A stretch of DNA of 64,000 nt from NCBI GenBank assembly GCA_035236585.1, contig CP141127.1, positions 44,902,001 to 44,966,000 of the forward strand. The letters are read 5' to 3'. The DNA comes from Warburgia ugandensis (lineage: Eukaryota; Streptophyta; Magnoliopsida; Canellales; Canellaceae). Below the pieces are notes generated by a model. That model was not told the DNA's origin, made no database searches, and saw only the letters and a program-made list of their open reading frames with translations. The stretch's first letter is position 1. Each line of letters opens with the position of its first letter. Both the position numbers and the translations under genes were made by a program. Below, piece by piece: positions 12,505-24,416 of this stretch.

Positions 12505-13870
12505 CTAGAATTTTTGTTTTGAAGGGTGCAAATTGCCTTCCATGAACTTCTTTAGTAGGAGAATTATAGGTAACATTTGATGGAGGTATAGGGCAATGCA
12601 AGAATTAAGTATAGGGGATTGAGAAACTATCATCAAACCTCCTTCATGCATCTGGTTAAGTATATCCATTTTTATCTTCTCACACAACTCATTGTAGGTC
12701 TGTAGATCTTCAATTGTATGTATTCCAATTGTATGTATTCTTTTACCTAAGAATTTGAAAGGAAAAATGCCATGCCCCATACTTAATGAGGTTGGTCCTT
12801 CTTATTGTATATAACCCTACACATGATGTCATCATTGGCAACAACGCTGCTTGGAGTTCTTGTACTTGTGCTTTCTTGGGTAAGAATCTCCAGCAAAAAT
12901 TTAATGAGGACATGATCAAGTCATTTAATTAATTGTATAAAATCAGAGTTAGTTAAGCGTAGATAGGTGGAACCACTTACAATGCAAGAAGCAACTTTTG
13001 CAATAACTTCATCTGAGAATGTTTGGCCAGTACAACCCACTAAATGTGCCATCTTCCAAAGGATGGTGCAGTCAATGGGTTTCATACTCTCAACTTTTTT
13101 TTTTTTTTGCTATCAAGCAAGACACTGTAGTTAGATAACAAAATTTATATAATTGCAATATCAATTGAAAGGAATAAATTGTCATAGATACTTACTTCAT
13201 GCCTTTCTAAATGGGCATAGCCCAATGCAGAGAGGTGATGCTGCATATTAGTTTCATGCACCTTTCTTCCTCTTGTACTCTTTGGCTACACATTTGAACA
13301 TATATAATCAAGTTTAATAATTGAACATTAGATATAATTAATTTAATAAAATATTATTTTAGCACATACCTCAAATTAAGAGAATGTGCGGTCCCATACA
13401 AATGCATTGCACACGTCCTAGTCAATGACATCGAAAAAAATGGGTAGCTTTGTGTATAGCCTCAATAGATCATTGACATATGGAGCTATGTTGTTGCAAA
13501 CAAGGTAGTTCTTCCATTTTCCCCATTACTTACTAGCTTCTTGCAATGCACGCTCTTCTTATGCTAAGGTGACTCAAAGGTAGTCTGTAAGGTACAAGGA
13601 ACTTTTCTATCTTTGAAAATAAGGTAGGTTATAAATTATATAATGCATATTATTTTTACTCACCTTCACTATTTCTGATATTGAATCTTTTAATGATTGT
13701 GGCACATGTCTCCAGTCATCAAATGTGATAAGAACCATGCTTCTTATAGTGGAGCAAAGAAAACTGCTGTAAGGGCTACACACTTAGCTATCTCCTGCCC
13801 GTACTATTATAGTAGATGGTTTCTTTAATTCATTTCAACTTCTTAAAGTAACCTCTTCAATTGTTGTTCA
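12505..13870 (-). pseudogene. Decayed multi-exon gene, probably a DNA-transposon protein
   Basis: Several minus-strand stretches read as protein and are separated by introns. One exon at 13,196-13,285 is flanked by TAG at its start and GTAAGT after its end, and reads as a basic peptide including HHLSALGYAHLERHE. The exon before it ends at 13,370 with GTATGT and contains WGKWKNYLVCNNIAPYVNDL and FVWDRTFS, with stops from single-base changes. Downstream pieces include CTILWKMAHLVGCTGQ at about 13,030-13,090 and an open stretch at 12,505-12,780. The layout, especially the late Leu-Trp-Lys segment, recalls the plant En/Spm protein of the Transposase_24 kind. That match is from memory and weak. 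It could instead be a retired host gene. Confidence 0.4.
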
Positions 13871-14600
13871 CCTTCTGTCCTTTCACTTTTGAGTGCTTCT
13901 CATGTTAGTCGCTTGTCCATGCTTTTGATTTTGTTCATATTTGATTTTCTTCATGCTCCATCTTTACTACAAAGAAGAATGTAATGATATCAAAAAACAG
14001 TAAATAAAAAAGGCCATATAATGCTTTTAAAGAAGAAAAAAGTAAATCAAAACATAAAAAACATACTTTTTTAAGAATTAGAATTAATCATGAGAAAAAA
14101 AAAGGTAGCTAAGAAAACATCAGTCAAAACCATGTGCATGAGCCTTAAAGTTGTGCACAGGATCTTGAATATGATGTATGTGAACCTAAGTGAAATTTCA
14201 CTTATAATGATGCATATGAAACTAAGCTGGAGAAATTGCCTAATGGACATGAATGATGCATGTAATATCTAAGTTATTCCATGTAGTCTTAAAAAAGTAA
14301 AGAATAAACTGAAGTGCAATATGGGGCAAGAACTAAGCTAGATGCATATGAAACAAAGGTGAAGTTGATGCTGGAATTAAAAAGTGAAAATTGTGAATGA
14401 AGCCTACATGAAAGTGGATCATGGAAAGGAAAATTATGCTCATGATTCAAGATGTATAATAATTAATACTTAAGAAGATTAAAACATGAAAAATAACTAA
14501 AGGCAAGTATGTTTGAACAAATATGGTTTCTTGTGTTAAAAAGTGTATGTCAAAAGTGTGCATTTACATGGATTTAGAATGATAGAGATGCATACTTTCT
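13871..14600. other. Unassigned sequence
   Basis: Low-complexity A-rich DNA with one 60-codon open frame at 14,090-14,272 that resembles nothing. It may be the 5' side of the DNA transposon to its left. Confidence 0.3.
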
Positions 14601-16085
14601 CATGCTAAAAATGTAAGGCAAATCAATGATCCAAACTTCTTCAATCACCATCCAATAATCAAACTTCAAACCTCTCTAAGATAGCATGCATGTTTACCAA
14701 ATAAGAAATAGAGAGAAAGAGAGGAAAAACATGGAATGGAAAGAAATGGAAATCAAGGAATTCAAGGGCCAAGTAACTTGATCCAAGGGCTACAATTTCT
14801 TGTTTGTCACTATAAGAGAGTTATGGCCCTTGAATACAAGAATCTTGAGTTTTAAACAAGAGGAAAATAAACAAGAAAATAAGGAACATGAACAAGGAAG
14901 ACAAGGCAATAAGGAAAATACTTAAGCAAAGAAATAAGAACACCAATCTGGATCATAAGTGAAGGAGGCTGGAAGAGAAAATTCAATGAAGTCCAAGGGG
15001 TGGACTAGTCCAAATAGGGGGCATGGAACTCCTTAGAGTTATGTGTGGGATTCCTATGAATTTTTATAGATAATGTTGCACTTACCAAAGAGAACTAAGG
15101 GGGAAGGAAAGATGACATAAGATTGGGAATTAGAAGCATGAATCTAAGAAGAGTGGGAAACTAGGAAAGTGAGTGGAAGGTGATGAAATTAGAAGTGAAG
15201 AGGACTAGGAACATAAAATCCTGAGACAACTATGGGGGAAGCATCACTTTTCAAGAGGAGTTGCATGGAAATTTCCCTCCTACAAGGTGTATGATGTGGA
15301 GGGTAGAAAGAGATATGAAAAAGGAAGGAAAGATAGGGAGACAGAGAGACAGAGAGAGAAAAAAGAGAATAAAAGCAAAAGAATGATAAAATTCAAGGAC
15401 TCTTCTCCCATTGGTCCACCTTAGCATGCTGCTTTCCCATATTTGACATTCATTCAACTTCTTTCTAATTATCCTCTTGAAAATCACATTTTTAGCATGG
15501 ATAACTGCATGAAAATCTTCCTCCAATCATGTAACTCTATGTGGAATGGCTAATATGGCTTCATGGTTCACTTTGATGGGTCCTTTAGCTTGGCTTGATG
15601 GATCACACCCATGGAATTAATAGCTTCAAGTGCTTGGATTCTCCTTGATGGCTTAGGTGGCTTGAATGCTTGGATTATACATGGGCCCATTCTAGCCACC
15701 TTTGAATCTTCCAATTTCTTTCTTATTTTCCCTATGATGATCATGGACTTTGATTGAGATTTGGAATGACAAATTTTGGATATTGGCTCTCTCACTTTAT
15801 ATCTTGATCTTCAATTATCATCTTAAGTGATCTTAGCCATTGAATCATCATCTGACTACCTTCAAAAGAGTAAAAATAGTAATTAAAAACTTGAAAATTA
15901 TGTTTATTTACATGCCTATTTTTTATTAGCTACTGAGCTTATAAAATATCAAGGTTTTGAGTCATTATCTTAGAAATGCATGCGTTATGAATTTTTTCAA
16001 AAAATAATAATAATAATAATGCTATAATTTATGACACATGGACTAGTTGGGTACATTTTACACAAAATTGAACAATTATCACACA
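14601..16085 (-). repeat. Athila-type LTR (LTR-B family), 3' LTR of copy 1
   Basis: Read on the minus strand, it starts at about 16,085 with TGATAATTGTTCAATTTTG. It then follows the same order of words as the LTR starts at 21,238, 52,216 and 62,181 (CCAAYTAGT, ATGTGTYATAA, GATGATYCAAT, AAGATCAA). Just inside the element, at 16,086-16,095, a short C-run on the plus strand is the expected purine tract. The far end is not clear and is set by eye. Confidence 0.5.
16003..16020. repeat. (AAT)n microsatellite
   Basis: About six AAT units inside the LTR. Confidence 0.8.
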
Positions 16086-16837
16086 CCCCAACGAGCCTTT
16101 TGCTAGTCCCCATATGAAAATTTATTAAAATAAAATAGTTGTCATTTTCGTAAGTACTTATGATTGGAATTTTCTTATGTAACAAGCCCTTAAACCCTTA
16201 GGTTACACCTAGTGGATGAGTTGTGCCTCATGAGGGTTGGTAGTGAATATAAACACAAGATTCAACAATGCTAAGTCCTTTATTTTATCTTAGAGAATTC
16301 TCATCCATTCATATTGTATTGGCTTTAAAACTTAATAAAGTTGAATGTAAAATTCCATAAGTTACCCACATAACAAAGTCATTTTATTATAGTTTCATCT
16401 CGGAGTATGTGCTTGTGTACAAGCTACATATGTTAGGACTTCTAAATACATATGCTCATTACTCCATTTGAAATATATCTTGACCATAAACTCTAACTAG
16501 TATACACTTAGAAATAAAGCTCTCATAGAAAATGGTTTAGACAAAATTCTCTACTATGCAACTAGATCGAAAGATATTGATGGTTCACATAATTTTATGG
16601 GCACTAATGAGACAAGCAAATATGATCCCTAAAAATAGATGCCAATACCAAGAATAGTTAGGGTATTTCACATCAATTCCTTCTTATTTTATCTTATTTA
16701 AGGTTATCTTCCACCTTAAGATCAATAGGTCTTTAGATAGGACAAAATGTAGGCTAGGGAATGGTTGTGAAAGAAAGCATAAGGGTTCAAAATTTCAAGC
16801 CTAAGTGGAGGTCTTCAATATATGGACTAGTTTTCTA

Positions 16838-17023
16838 TTAAGTGCATTGAAGTGAATATATTTTTTTCTTTTCCTTTCTCTCTGAAGCTTTTCTTATCTT
16901 ACTCTTTCTTACTTTCTTTTGTATTTCTTTGAGAGAAAGGCTTTCTCTTTTGCTAACACTTTGATTTTTTTTTCCTTCATTTACATTTGTCGCCTTCAAA
17001 CTTTTTCTACCATCTCTACTCAT
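16838..17023 (-). CDS. Small lysine-rich ORF of Athila-like copy 1
   Basis: A 61-codon frame beginning MSRDGRKSLK, about one third Lys plus Arg, with no membrane segment or known domain. It sits in the 3' non-coding part of the element. The same position in copy 2 (32,122-32,298) and in the plus-strand Athila remnant (59,679-59,810) holds a frame starting MSR with a similar K-rich make-up, although the DNA is well diverged. This may be a conserved short peptide or a purine-rich tract that happens to stay open. No function can be assigned. Confidence 0.35.
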   Translation of the reverse strand: MSRDGRKSLKATNVNEGKKNQSVSKRESLSLKEIQKKVRKSKIRKASERKEKKKIYSLQCT

Positions 17024-18088
17024 TTGAAAGATAGGTAATGGATATTCTTTTAGATTTTGGGTTGTGGTATATGTGTTTTAGAAAGTAAAAGATTACCAAG
17101 ATGCTCAAAGGGTCTAACTAGTGGCATAACATAGTAGGTAGGCTTCATGTATTTGGGCTGAAACAAGGATGCCTATATCATTTCATAGGTTTCTTAAAAC
17201 CTATTAGATTAAATAAATATTTAAGAAAGAAAGTTAGTACTTCTTTTGGTTCTTGACATTTGACCAAAACAAAGATATTGGGATCTTTCAAATTTATGTA
17301 GTTAAAGAAAGTACTGAATTAGATATATCACCATCAAAAAGTTCATAGTCTGCAATACTCACTTGGGTATGTAGGTGTCCACTAATTTTCCTCAGTGTTT
17401 TTAAGTCATAACCATCTATTAGTCTATACTATGTGCTATGTGTAAGAGCATTCCAAGATTTTACTTTCATAAAAGTCTTCAAGACATGAATAAGATGTAG
17501 AATTAACCATATGCATTTTTATTGAGAAGTTAAGGTAGGAGAAATACTAAGCTTCATACAATCCAATTCTCATCATAGTAAAGGAACTTTACCTTAAAAT
17601 TTCTTTTCTTTTCTCTCTTTTTTTAAGAAAAAAAAGGAAAAAATTAGAAATCTCATGCATATATATAGCCACCAACTTGAACTAAATAATGTCCTCAATG
17701 TCTTGAAACATTGGACCTTATATGATAAATGGATAATGTAGAATAATGAGACTCTCTGAAAACAGCCCTTAGGTTGCCTCTAAGTATTAAGTTTAACATC
17801 TTCAACTAGACTAAACTAACTAATTTACTCTAAACCTAATTGATTAACCTAATCTTAATTATAACAATGAAGGAATTTCTCAGTCCATGTCATAATTTCA
17901 TAGCATTCAATATTCATTCTCCACCTTGAAATTTTTTGTGGCAGTAATAATTTAGCATGAAAGACCACCATGAATTTAAATTTCTTAGGACCAATTTGAG
18001 ATGAGTGGTCCCATTTTTTTACCAAATTTAAGGATGATAGTGACCATTGAAAACAATACATATTTTTCCTCGTCCCTTACACATTTTC

Positions 18089-19420
18089 CTAAAATTGGTG
18101 ATTAAGCTGACTCTGTATTTTCCTGAAAGGTTCTTGTTTTTCTAGGGGCAGAGTAATGGTGGGGCTTAAATCCTTATTAAAATCTATACCCAAATTTGGT
18201 TGATGTTGGGCCATAATATCAATTGACTCTTCTTCTTCCTGTTTTGCAAGCACAAGTAAGATTTCGATTGGTCCTACTTTACTATTTGATGTTTGATCAA
18301 ATAAGGTCTATAAGTACCAATTGCATACTTCTACTACATTGCAAGACTCAATTTGAATTTTAGGAATTGTATAGATTTTCACTTGATCTTGCCATTGAGA
18401 AGTGCCAACTAATGGTTCAGGGTTTAAAAACTCATTTTGTTCATCAAGGATGTCTCTTCATTGGAATCATAAAATTGATGCATATATGCCTTTAGTATAT
18501 CTATAGCAAAGGTTCTCATGGATGGTTGGAAACTTGTGGTTCATAATGATCTATAATATTTTCACCCTATGATAAGTATCAATGGCCAAGGATAGTTGAA
18601 AACTGTATGGCCTAGGAGGATCATATAGAATTCCCATCCTTATAATTTTTTCAATGTTATTGTCTGTATTCTCCATTATTTGTTTCATTTACTCTTCCCT
18701 TTCATAAAATTTAGCTATTAATTAATTTTTTTGAAGTTCATTTTGCTCAACTAATCATTGAGTCTCTTCACCAAATTGGATCTCTTCTAATGATTCTTCA
18801 GACTTGTATGGCTCATATTGCTAAGGCATTAGGGTACTAGTAAGGGTCTGAGCAGGTTGCAACCATGATGGTTATCCCTAATATTATTGTTAATCATGGC
18901 AAAGTTGATTATAGTGGGACCATGATGGTTCTTCCTGATACATCTAACAATCTTGAGCCTATGGTTGTTCCTCATGCATAGTCCATCCATTATAGTCCTC
19001 AAAGTCTGTCTTAGTATAATAGTCATTGGTAGGGTCAATGAGTGCATTAAGTGCATCCACTTGCACCTGATAATAATCATTACATGTGGAGCTAGATGGT
19101 CATGAAGTTTTGAGGCATGGTGGGTTAGAATATGTATGGGAATTTTCATCTTGTGTCTACCAAGATGTCTCACTAGCCTGCCTAAATGCATCTAAACTAT
19201 CAAATTTAATATTAATACTCTCCAATACAATGTGTAATATATTAAATGTATTTGATAGATCAGGAATACCTTGCCTCTATCACATAAATCTGCCCATAAT
19301 GTAATGGTTTAAGAGTGAAATAGTATGACAATGGTGGCTTACTATCACTTGCTTGGTAGGCCATTGCACTCAACTTTATGTACAATAAATCAATTTGTTG
19401 TATAGAGCGAATAAGTACTT
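18089..19420 (-). pseudogene. Unrecognised ORF ('ORF X') of Athila-like copy 1, broken
   Basis: Reading this minus-strand segment with many stops and several frame changes gives a protein that follows copy 2 (33,394-34,610) along its length. First comes a segment with DSLDAFRQAS. Then there is a Tyr/Pro/Gln/Ser-rich part including YYQVQVDALNAL, then an acidic helical part with SLEEIQFGEETQ, and last a block with SQWQDQVK and LFDQTSNSKVGP that ends in a stop at 18,089. I recognise no Gag, protease, reverse transcriptase or integrase motif. The frame lies downstream of the leader, where Athila elements normally carry gag-pol. It could be a far-diverged Gag tail. Confidence 0.5.
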
Positions 19421-19591
19421 TTTATGTGAAACTAAGGGAAATTCTAACTATATGATGCAACCTAACTGTAAATGATGCACAATCAATTCCTAATGGTCGT
19501 TAATGAGCTAAATTGATATTCGTTGTTAGTCTATAAGATGGTAGCTTTCAGACATTAATCTAGACAGCTCCATCTCTTATTCAGATTCAAT

Positions 19592-19633
19592 TACTACTTA
19601 CCTGTTAGGTCCTACTACTTACCTATTAGGTCC
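19592..19633 (+). repeat. 21-bp tandem duplication
   Basis: Two adjacent copies of a string beginning CTACTTACC and ending TAGGTCCT, differing by one base (TGT/TAT). They lie in the leader of the copy 1 element. Confidence 0.75.
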
Positions 19634-19770
19634 TGCTCAAAGTGGTTAAAACAATTCACATGTTAGAAGGCATTTAGACCTTAACGAATGTTAATGAAAG
19701 GCGTGTAAAAATCACTTGGATTTGGCATTCCTTCCATAACCACAATGATCAAAAGTCATTGGAGTGGCAG

Positions 19771-20600
19771 TGTTTGATCATAAATTTATGTTCATAATCT
19801 CATGTTTGAACATAAAATTTGATAATCTTTGTTTTGTCTTTAGAATTGGAAACTTGTTTTATTTTGTGAAACTTTATTCACGAATTCCATAGTATCAGGT
19901 CTATTCATCATTGAACTTAGAAGATATCATTTCTATGATTCTGGACAGATGAGTCCTAAATTCTATATTTATGTGCGATTGGCACAAAAACCATGTGTTG
20001 TTGGAAGTTTGGACAAGCAGTCCTAAATTCCTTACATTTTGTTTATAAATAGCAAGATGAATTCTTATTGGAATTTTGATTCATATAGCTTTGATGCATA
20101 CGGAATCATGCTTTTGTGAGTTTCATATTTTTAAGCCAAATAGCCTAAATTGTTATAGCAGTGAAACAACATGTACTAATGCCTCCACATCTAAGCCAAA
20201 TAGCCTTCTTTCAATGCATAACACTTGTTGGAATCAAAGTGTTTTGGAGTTTCATCATAACATCTTGATCATTATGAAGCATGAAAGTAGGTTTGAATGT
20301 TAGTCAATCATTTTGTGAGCTTCACATTTTTAAATTGACATTGCCAAATGTCTAGTTATACTATGGTACATGTTTAGACCATAATGTGGTCCTAAGAGGG
20401 GTCAATTGGGCATAAGTAAGTTTTTAATAAATCTTTGAAAATTTTGTACACTACTAGTTGATGTAGTGCTGACCATTAATTTTCAAACTATCATATGACA
20501 AGTGCCATCTAATTATTTTCTAGGCATACATTTGTAATGAACTCCCACTTATTACACTATAACAAAGACATATAAAAATAGTTCAGACAAACGGCACTCT
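19771..20600. other. Unassigned sequence
   Basis: No gene or known repeat recognised. The phrase AAGCCAAATAGCCT occurs twice (near 20,130 and 20,190). The open frame at 20,076-20,303 is short and unsupported. Confidence 0.3.
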
Positions 20601-21237
20601 CAAATCTAAACAAAAACTTGCACTAACAATAGAGAAATAGTAATAGGAGAGTGACAATGAGAACACATGTAATTAAAAAACTTCTTGAAATATTTGCAAC
20701 TGTAGGATAAAAATGTAACTACATGCGGGAAATTCATACCATAGCAAAGATCTTGCCTAATTTCCTTTGCAACCCACCAACCAAACACTAAGAACAAGTA
20801 TAAATCGTAGAAGCAATAAGGAGAAACCCTTAACCATGATAATGACATTAACGATAGAAAATATCATTGATCACTATTGGTACCATCAAGAAAATCGAAG
20901 AATATCCGACAATTCTTTCAATTATTTATGTTGTTTCCAATTTGAAATCAATAATAGAGGGAAGGACTGTTGTTGATGTAAGGAGTGGGGGGTGGTGGTT
21001 TCAGCCCTTGGCACAGGGGGTTAAGTCATTAGTTTAGGAAGTAAGGGGTTTCATCCATTGCCGTAGGGAGGAGGTAGGGGGTGGGGGGTTTCATTCATGG
21101 ACACGGTGAGAAATGGGGAGCAGTCATCAACATAGGGAGGAGGTAGGGGTGGGGATTTTGGTCATCGATGTGGGGAAGGATCGGTTGCCGATGAAATGAA
21201 TAGGGGGTAGGGTTTCAAAGATTACCGCAAGGAGAAG
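20601..21237. repeat. G-rich repetitive block, left part
   Basis: From about 20,950 the plus strand is made of degenerate units such as TCATCGATGTAGGGAGGAGG and GGTGGGGATTTTGGTCATCG. The same vocabulary continues at 52,217-52,720 and 56,238-56,400. The simplest reading is that one block was split by the insertions that now lie between. G-rich 5' regions of this kind occur in plant DNA transposons, but I cannot name the element. Confidence 0.5.
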
Positions 21238-22700
21238 TGATGAGCACCTAATTTTGCATAAAAACCACCCAATTAGTAGTTATGTGTTATAACTTATAGT
21301 GTTAAATTAAAATTTTTAGACCAAAATTCATAACAAATGCATTTTTGACCTAATGAAGTAAAAGTTTGTTATTTTGTAGGTCCAAAGGCTAATCCTAAGT
21401 AATTATATGAATAATTTTATTTTTTATAAATTAATTAGAATTTTTTATCTTTTGTAGGAAGAGAGATGATGATGATCCGACAGTCAAGATCAATTGAGAT
21501 GAAAATTGAACACCAGGACCACAAAGCCTCAAAATCATCAATCCAACATGTGATCAAGGCAAAGACCATCTTATGGACCAGTAATGGATGTGATTAAAGG
21601 TTCTAAAGATAGCTAAGTGGGCCCATAAAGTAAGTCATGCATTTCTACCACCTTTTGCATGGGAGCCATTCAAGCCACCTTAGCCATATAAGCCATGAAA
21701 GAAGGTGGCAAGCTAAGGAATTCAATCCAAATCATACAAGTTATTCAAGACATGGGTTGAAGCCAAGGAAGTATCCTAAGCTATTCATAAAGCCTAGCCA
21801 TTGGAGCCTTCAAAGTTAGCCATCTATGCCATTAAGCCTAGCTAAATGGAAGGGTAGGATTGGAGGAGATTCAAGAGAGTTATCCATAAGTTATTTTGAA
21901 GATAATTAAGGATAAATCTATTAGGATAAATGGGCATATGGACTAATAGGATGTGACCCTTTAAATTTTGATGTTTTTCCCACTATTTTTCACCTTTTTA
22001 TCACTTTTCACCTCATCACCAAAGACCACCATGAGTTTGACTTTCTATTCAAGAGTCCTACCATTCCATAACTCCTTCACCTTCCTAAACTCCTTTCATA
22101 ACTATCCAACCAATCACCCTTCCTAGCACTTAGCCAATCAATTTTTCCCATGTCATCCCACTTTCTTTCTAGAAAAAAAAGGCACCTATATCCTTTGCAA
22201 AATTAGAAACCAATGAGCCCATGCTTCTTATCTCTCTCTTATGTCATGTTTATGACATCATCTTATTAATTTACCTTTCACCTAACCTGCCTCATTCAAT
22301 ACCTTAACCCTAGGGCCACTTTCCTTATGTTTTCACGACATCATAAGTTAGAAAACCACTCATCTATATATAGCCCCATGTTCCATATGAATTTTCTACG
22401 TAGTGGTTAAGTGATACAACCTTGAATTCTTGCTTTCCTTTGGTGCTTGAATTGTTTCTCGACTTTGGAATATTGTTGGTGCTTTTCTTCCTTTTGTCTT
22501 CTTCTTATTCTCTTTGCTTATTTGTTCTCCAATTTGGGTTGGCAACTTAGTTGTTTTACTTTAGTTCCATTACTTTAAGATTTCATTGTTTTGCTCCTTA
22601 GAATTCATGCTACTTTCTAGCTCTTATTCTCTTTCTTCTTCACTTCATTCCATTAGTTTTTTTTTATTATTCAATAAAGGATTTAAACTAGTTCTTCTCT
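21238..22700 (+). repeat. Athila-type LTR (LTR-B), plus-strand arm of a large inverted repeat
   Basis: It begins TGATGAGCACCTAATTTTGC directly after the G-rich block. It contains a TATA box at 22,365-22,373 and runs to about 22,700, where it meets its own inverted copy. No coding potential. The start matches the minus-strand LTR end at 52,216 and, more loosely, those at 16,085 and 62,181. Confidence 0.65.
22365..22373 (+). promoter_or_regulatory. TATA box of LTR-B
   Basis: TATATATAG about 1.13 kb into the LTR. The inverted arm has the matching but changed string near 23,045 on the minus strand. This is a sequence match only. Confidence 0.45.
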
Positions 22701-22714
22701 TGGTTGTCACTACC

Positions 22715-23950
22715 AGAGAATAACTAGCTTGAAACTTAATTGAATAAGAAAGAAAAACTGATGGAATGGAGTGAAAAAGATAGAGATTAAGGGCTGGAAA
22801 GTAGCATGAATTCTATGGAGTGAAACAATAAAATCTTAAAGTAATGGAACTAAAATAAAACAACTAATTACTAACCTGAATTAGAGAGGAAATAAGTAAG
22901 AGAATAACAAGAAGACCATAGGAAGAAAAGCACCAACAATGTTCCAAAGTCCAACAACAACTCAAGCACCAAAGGAAAGCAACAATTCATGGTCGTGTCA
23001 CTTAACCTCTACTTATAAAATTCGTATGGAATATGGAGCTATCTATAAATGAGCTATTTCCGAGCATAGGAAGGGATGAAAACACAAGGAAAGTGGTTTT
23101 AGGGTTAGGGTATTGAATGAAGAAGGTTAGGTGAAAGAGAAATTAACAAGATTATGTCATAAACATGACATAAGAGAGAGATTAGAACAATGGGCTGGCT
23201 AGTTTCTAATTTTGAAAAGGATATAGGTGTCTTTTTCTTCTAGAAGGAAAGTGGGGTGACATGAGGAAAAGTGATTGGCTAAGTGGTTTTCTAGGAAGTG
23301 GGGATTAGTTGGATGGTTAGGAAGGGAGTTTAGGAAGGTGGAAGAGTTATTGAATGGTAGGACTCTTGAATAGAAAGTAAAACTCATGATGGTCTTTGGT
23401 GATGAGGTGGAAAGTGATAAAAAAAAAGTGGGAAAAAATTGGGAAAAGCATGAAAATGTGAAGGCTCTCGTCCTATTGGTCCATATGACAACTTATCCTA
23501 ATATATTTTTCCTTAAATTATATTCAAAATAACACATGGATAATGCTCTTGAATTTCCACCAATCCTAGCCTTCCATTAAGCTATGCTTGATGGCTTAAA
23601 TGGCTAACTTTGAAGGCTCCATTTGCTAGGCATTATGGCTGGCTTAAGAAACTTCCTTGGATTGTTTTCATGGCTTCAACTCATGGCTTGAGTGGCTTAT
23701 ATGAGTTGGCTTGAATTTCTTACCTTACTACCTTCTTTCATAGCTTATATGGCTATGGTGAAATGCATGAGTTATTTCATGGGCCCCTTTGGCTATCTTT
23801 ACCTCCTTTAATCACATCTATCTGTGGTCCATAAGCTGGTCTTGTCCTTGATTTCATGTACAATGGATGATTTTGAGGCTTTGACTTGATCTTTTGATCT
23901 TGATCTTTAGTTTTCATCTCAATTGAACCGATGCCTAGCAGTGGTCGGAT
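22715..23950 (-). repeat. Athila-type LTR (LTR-B), minus-strand arm of a large inverted repeat
   Basis: The reverse complement of 21,480-22,700 with moderate divergence. For example, the segments around GATTTTGAGGCTTTG, GCTTATATGGCTATGG and CATGATGGTCTTTGGTGATGAGG pair with the left arm in order. The symmetry centre is near 22,714, where CTAGTTCTTCTC faces AGAGAATAACTAG. The outer 250 bp of this arm are not here. A matching minus-strand LTR-B start lies at 51,921-52,216. Confidence 0.6.
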
Positions 23951-24411
23951 CTTGATCTCACCATGTTATTAGACATGCATAAGTGAAAGGATGTAAATTT
24001 AAATCTCACCCTTTGATCTGCCATTCATTCCCTAGATTAGAGATCTGACGGTTAGAAGTGGTCGAATCTTGATCTCATCGTGTTATTAGACATTTTTAGC
24101 TAATGGATTAGTGAAACTTAGGTCATCTAATGTCAATTTGGGGTTTAGGAATGCAATTGCACCATTTGATTGTAGATTAGGCATCACCATATCCTTATTG
24201 CATTACTATCCAATCGGACGGTTCAGATTAATCACTCAATTTTCATTTAGATCTTTCAATTTCTTCCATATACTAGTTAATTCAATGTTCCAAAACTCAT
24301 CTATGGAATTTGATCATTGATCAGACATCAAGAATTCATTGTTTAAATAGTGATATATTTGACAACTAAGATTGTTCAATCAGTTTTCAGCCTAGAATGA
24401 CAATCTCAATT
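23951..24411 (-). repeat. Left LTR of minus-strand chromovirus, part 1 (truncated)
   Basis: 24,040-24,411 is clearly collinear with 50,640-50,995 (shared ATGTTATTAGACATTTTTAGC, GTCAATTTGGGGTTTAGGAATG, CATATACTAGTTAATTCAATG). It continues after the solo-LTR insertion at 27,157. The part before 24,040 contains a partial internal duplication of the TGGTCGGATCTTGATCTC string. The LTR is cut at its left end where it meets LTR-B. Confidence 0.6.
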
Positions 24412-24416
24412 AGATA
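24412..24416 (+). other. Target-site duplication of solo LTR (left copy)
   Basis: AGATA here against AGATC at 27,152-27,156. The uninterrupted relative at 50,994 reads TTAGATCCAAG, so AGATC is the original target. Confidence 0.6.

Larger units (their letters stand above)
16086..19770 (-). mobile_element. Athila-like non-autonomous element, copy 1, internal region
   Basis: Collinear on the minus strand with 31,357-34,972. Shared landmarks include the leader words near 19,740, the unusual reading frame at 18,089-19,420, the GGTTGCCTC...TTAAGTTTAACATCTT segment near 17,770, the tract with GGTCTTTAGATAGGACAAAATGTAGGC near 16,730, and a lysine-rich small ORF. No gag-pol is visible between the leader and the 3' region. 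Homology to copy 2 fades at about 19,770 on the right, so no primer site or 5' LTR can be given. Confidence 0.6.

Noticed and set aside
15251..15526. 91-codon minus-strand open frame
   Set aside because: The purine-rich plus strand gives a Ser/Leu/Phe-rich product typical of low-complexity LTR sequence.
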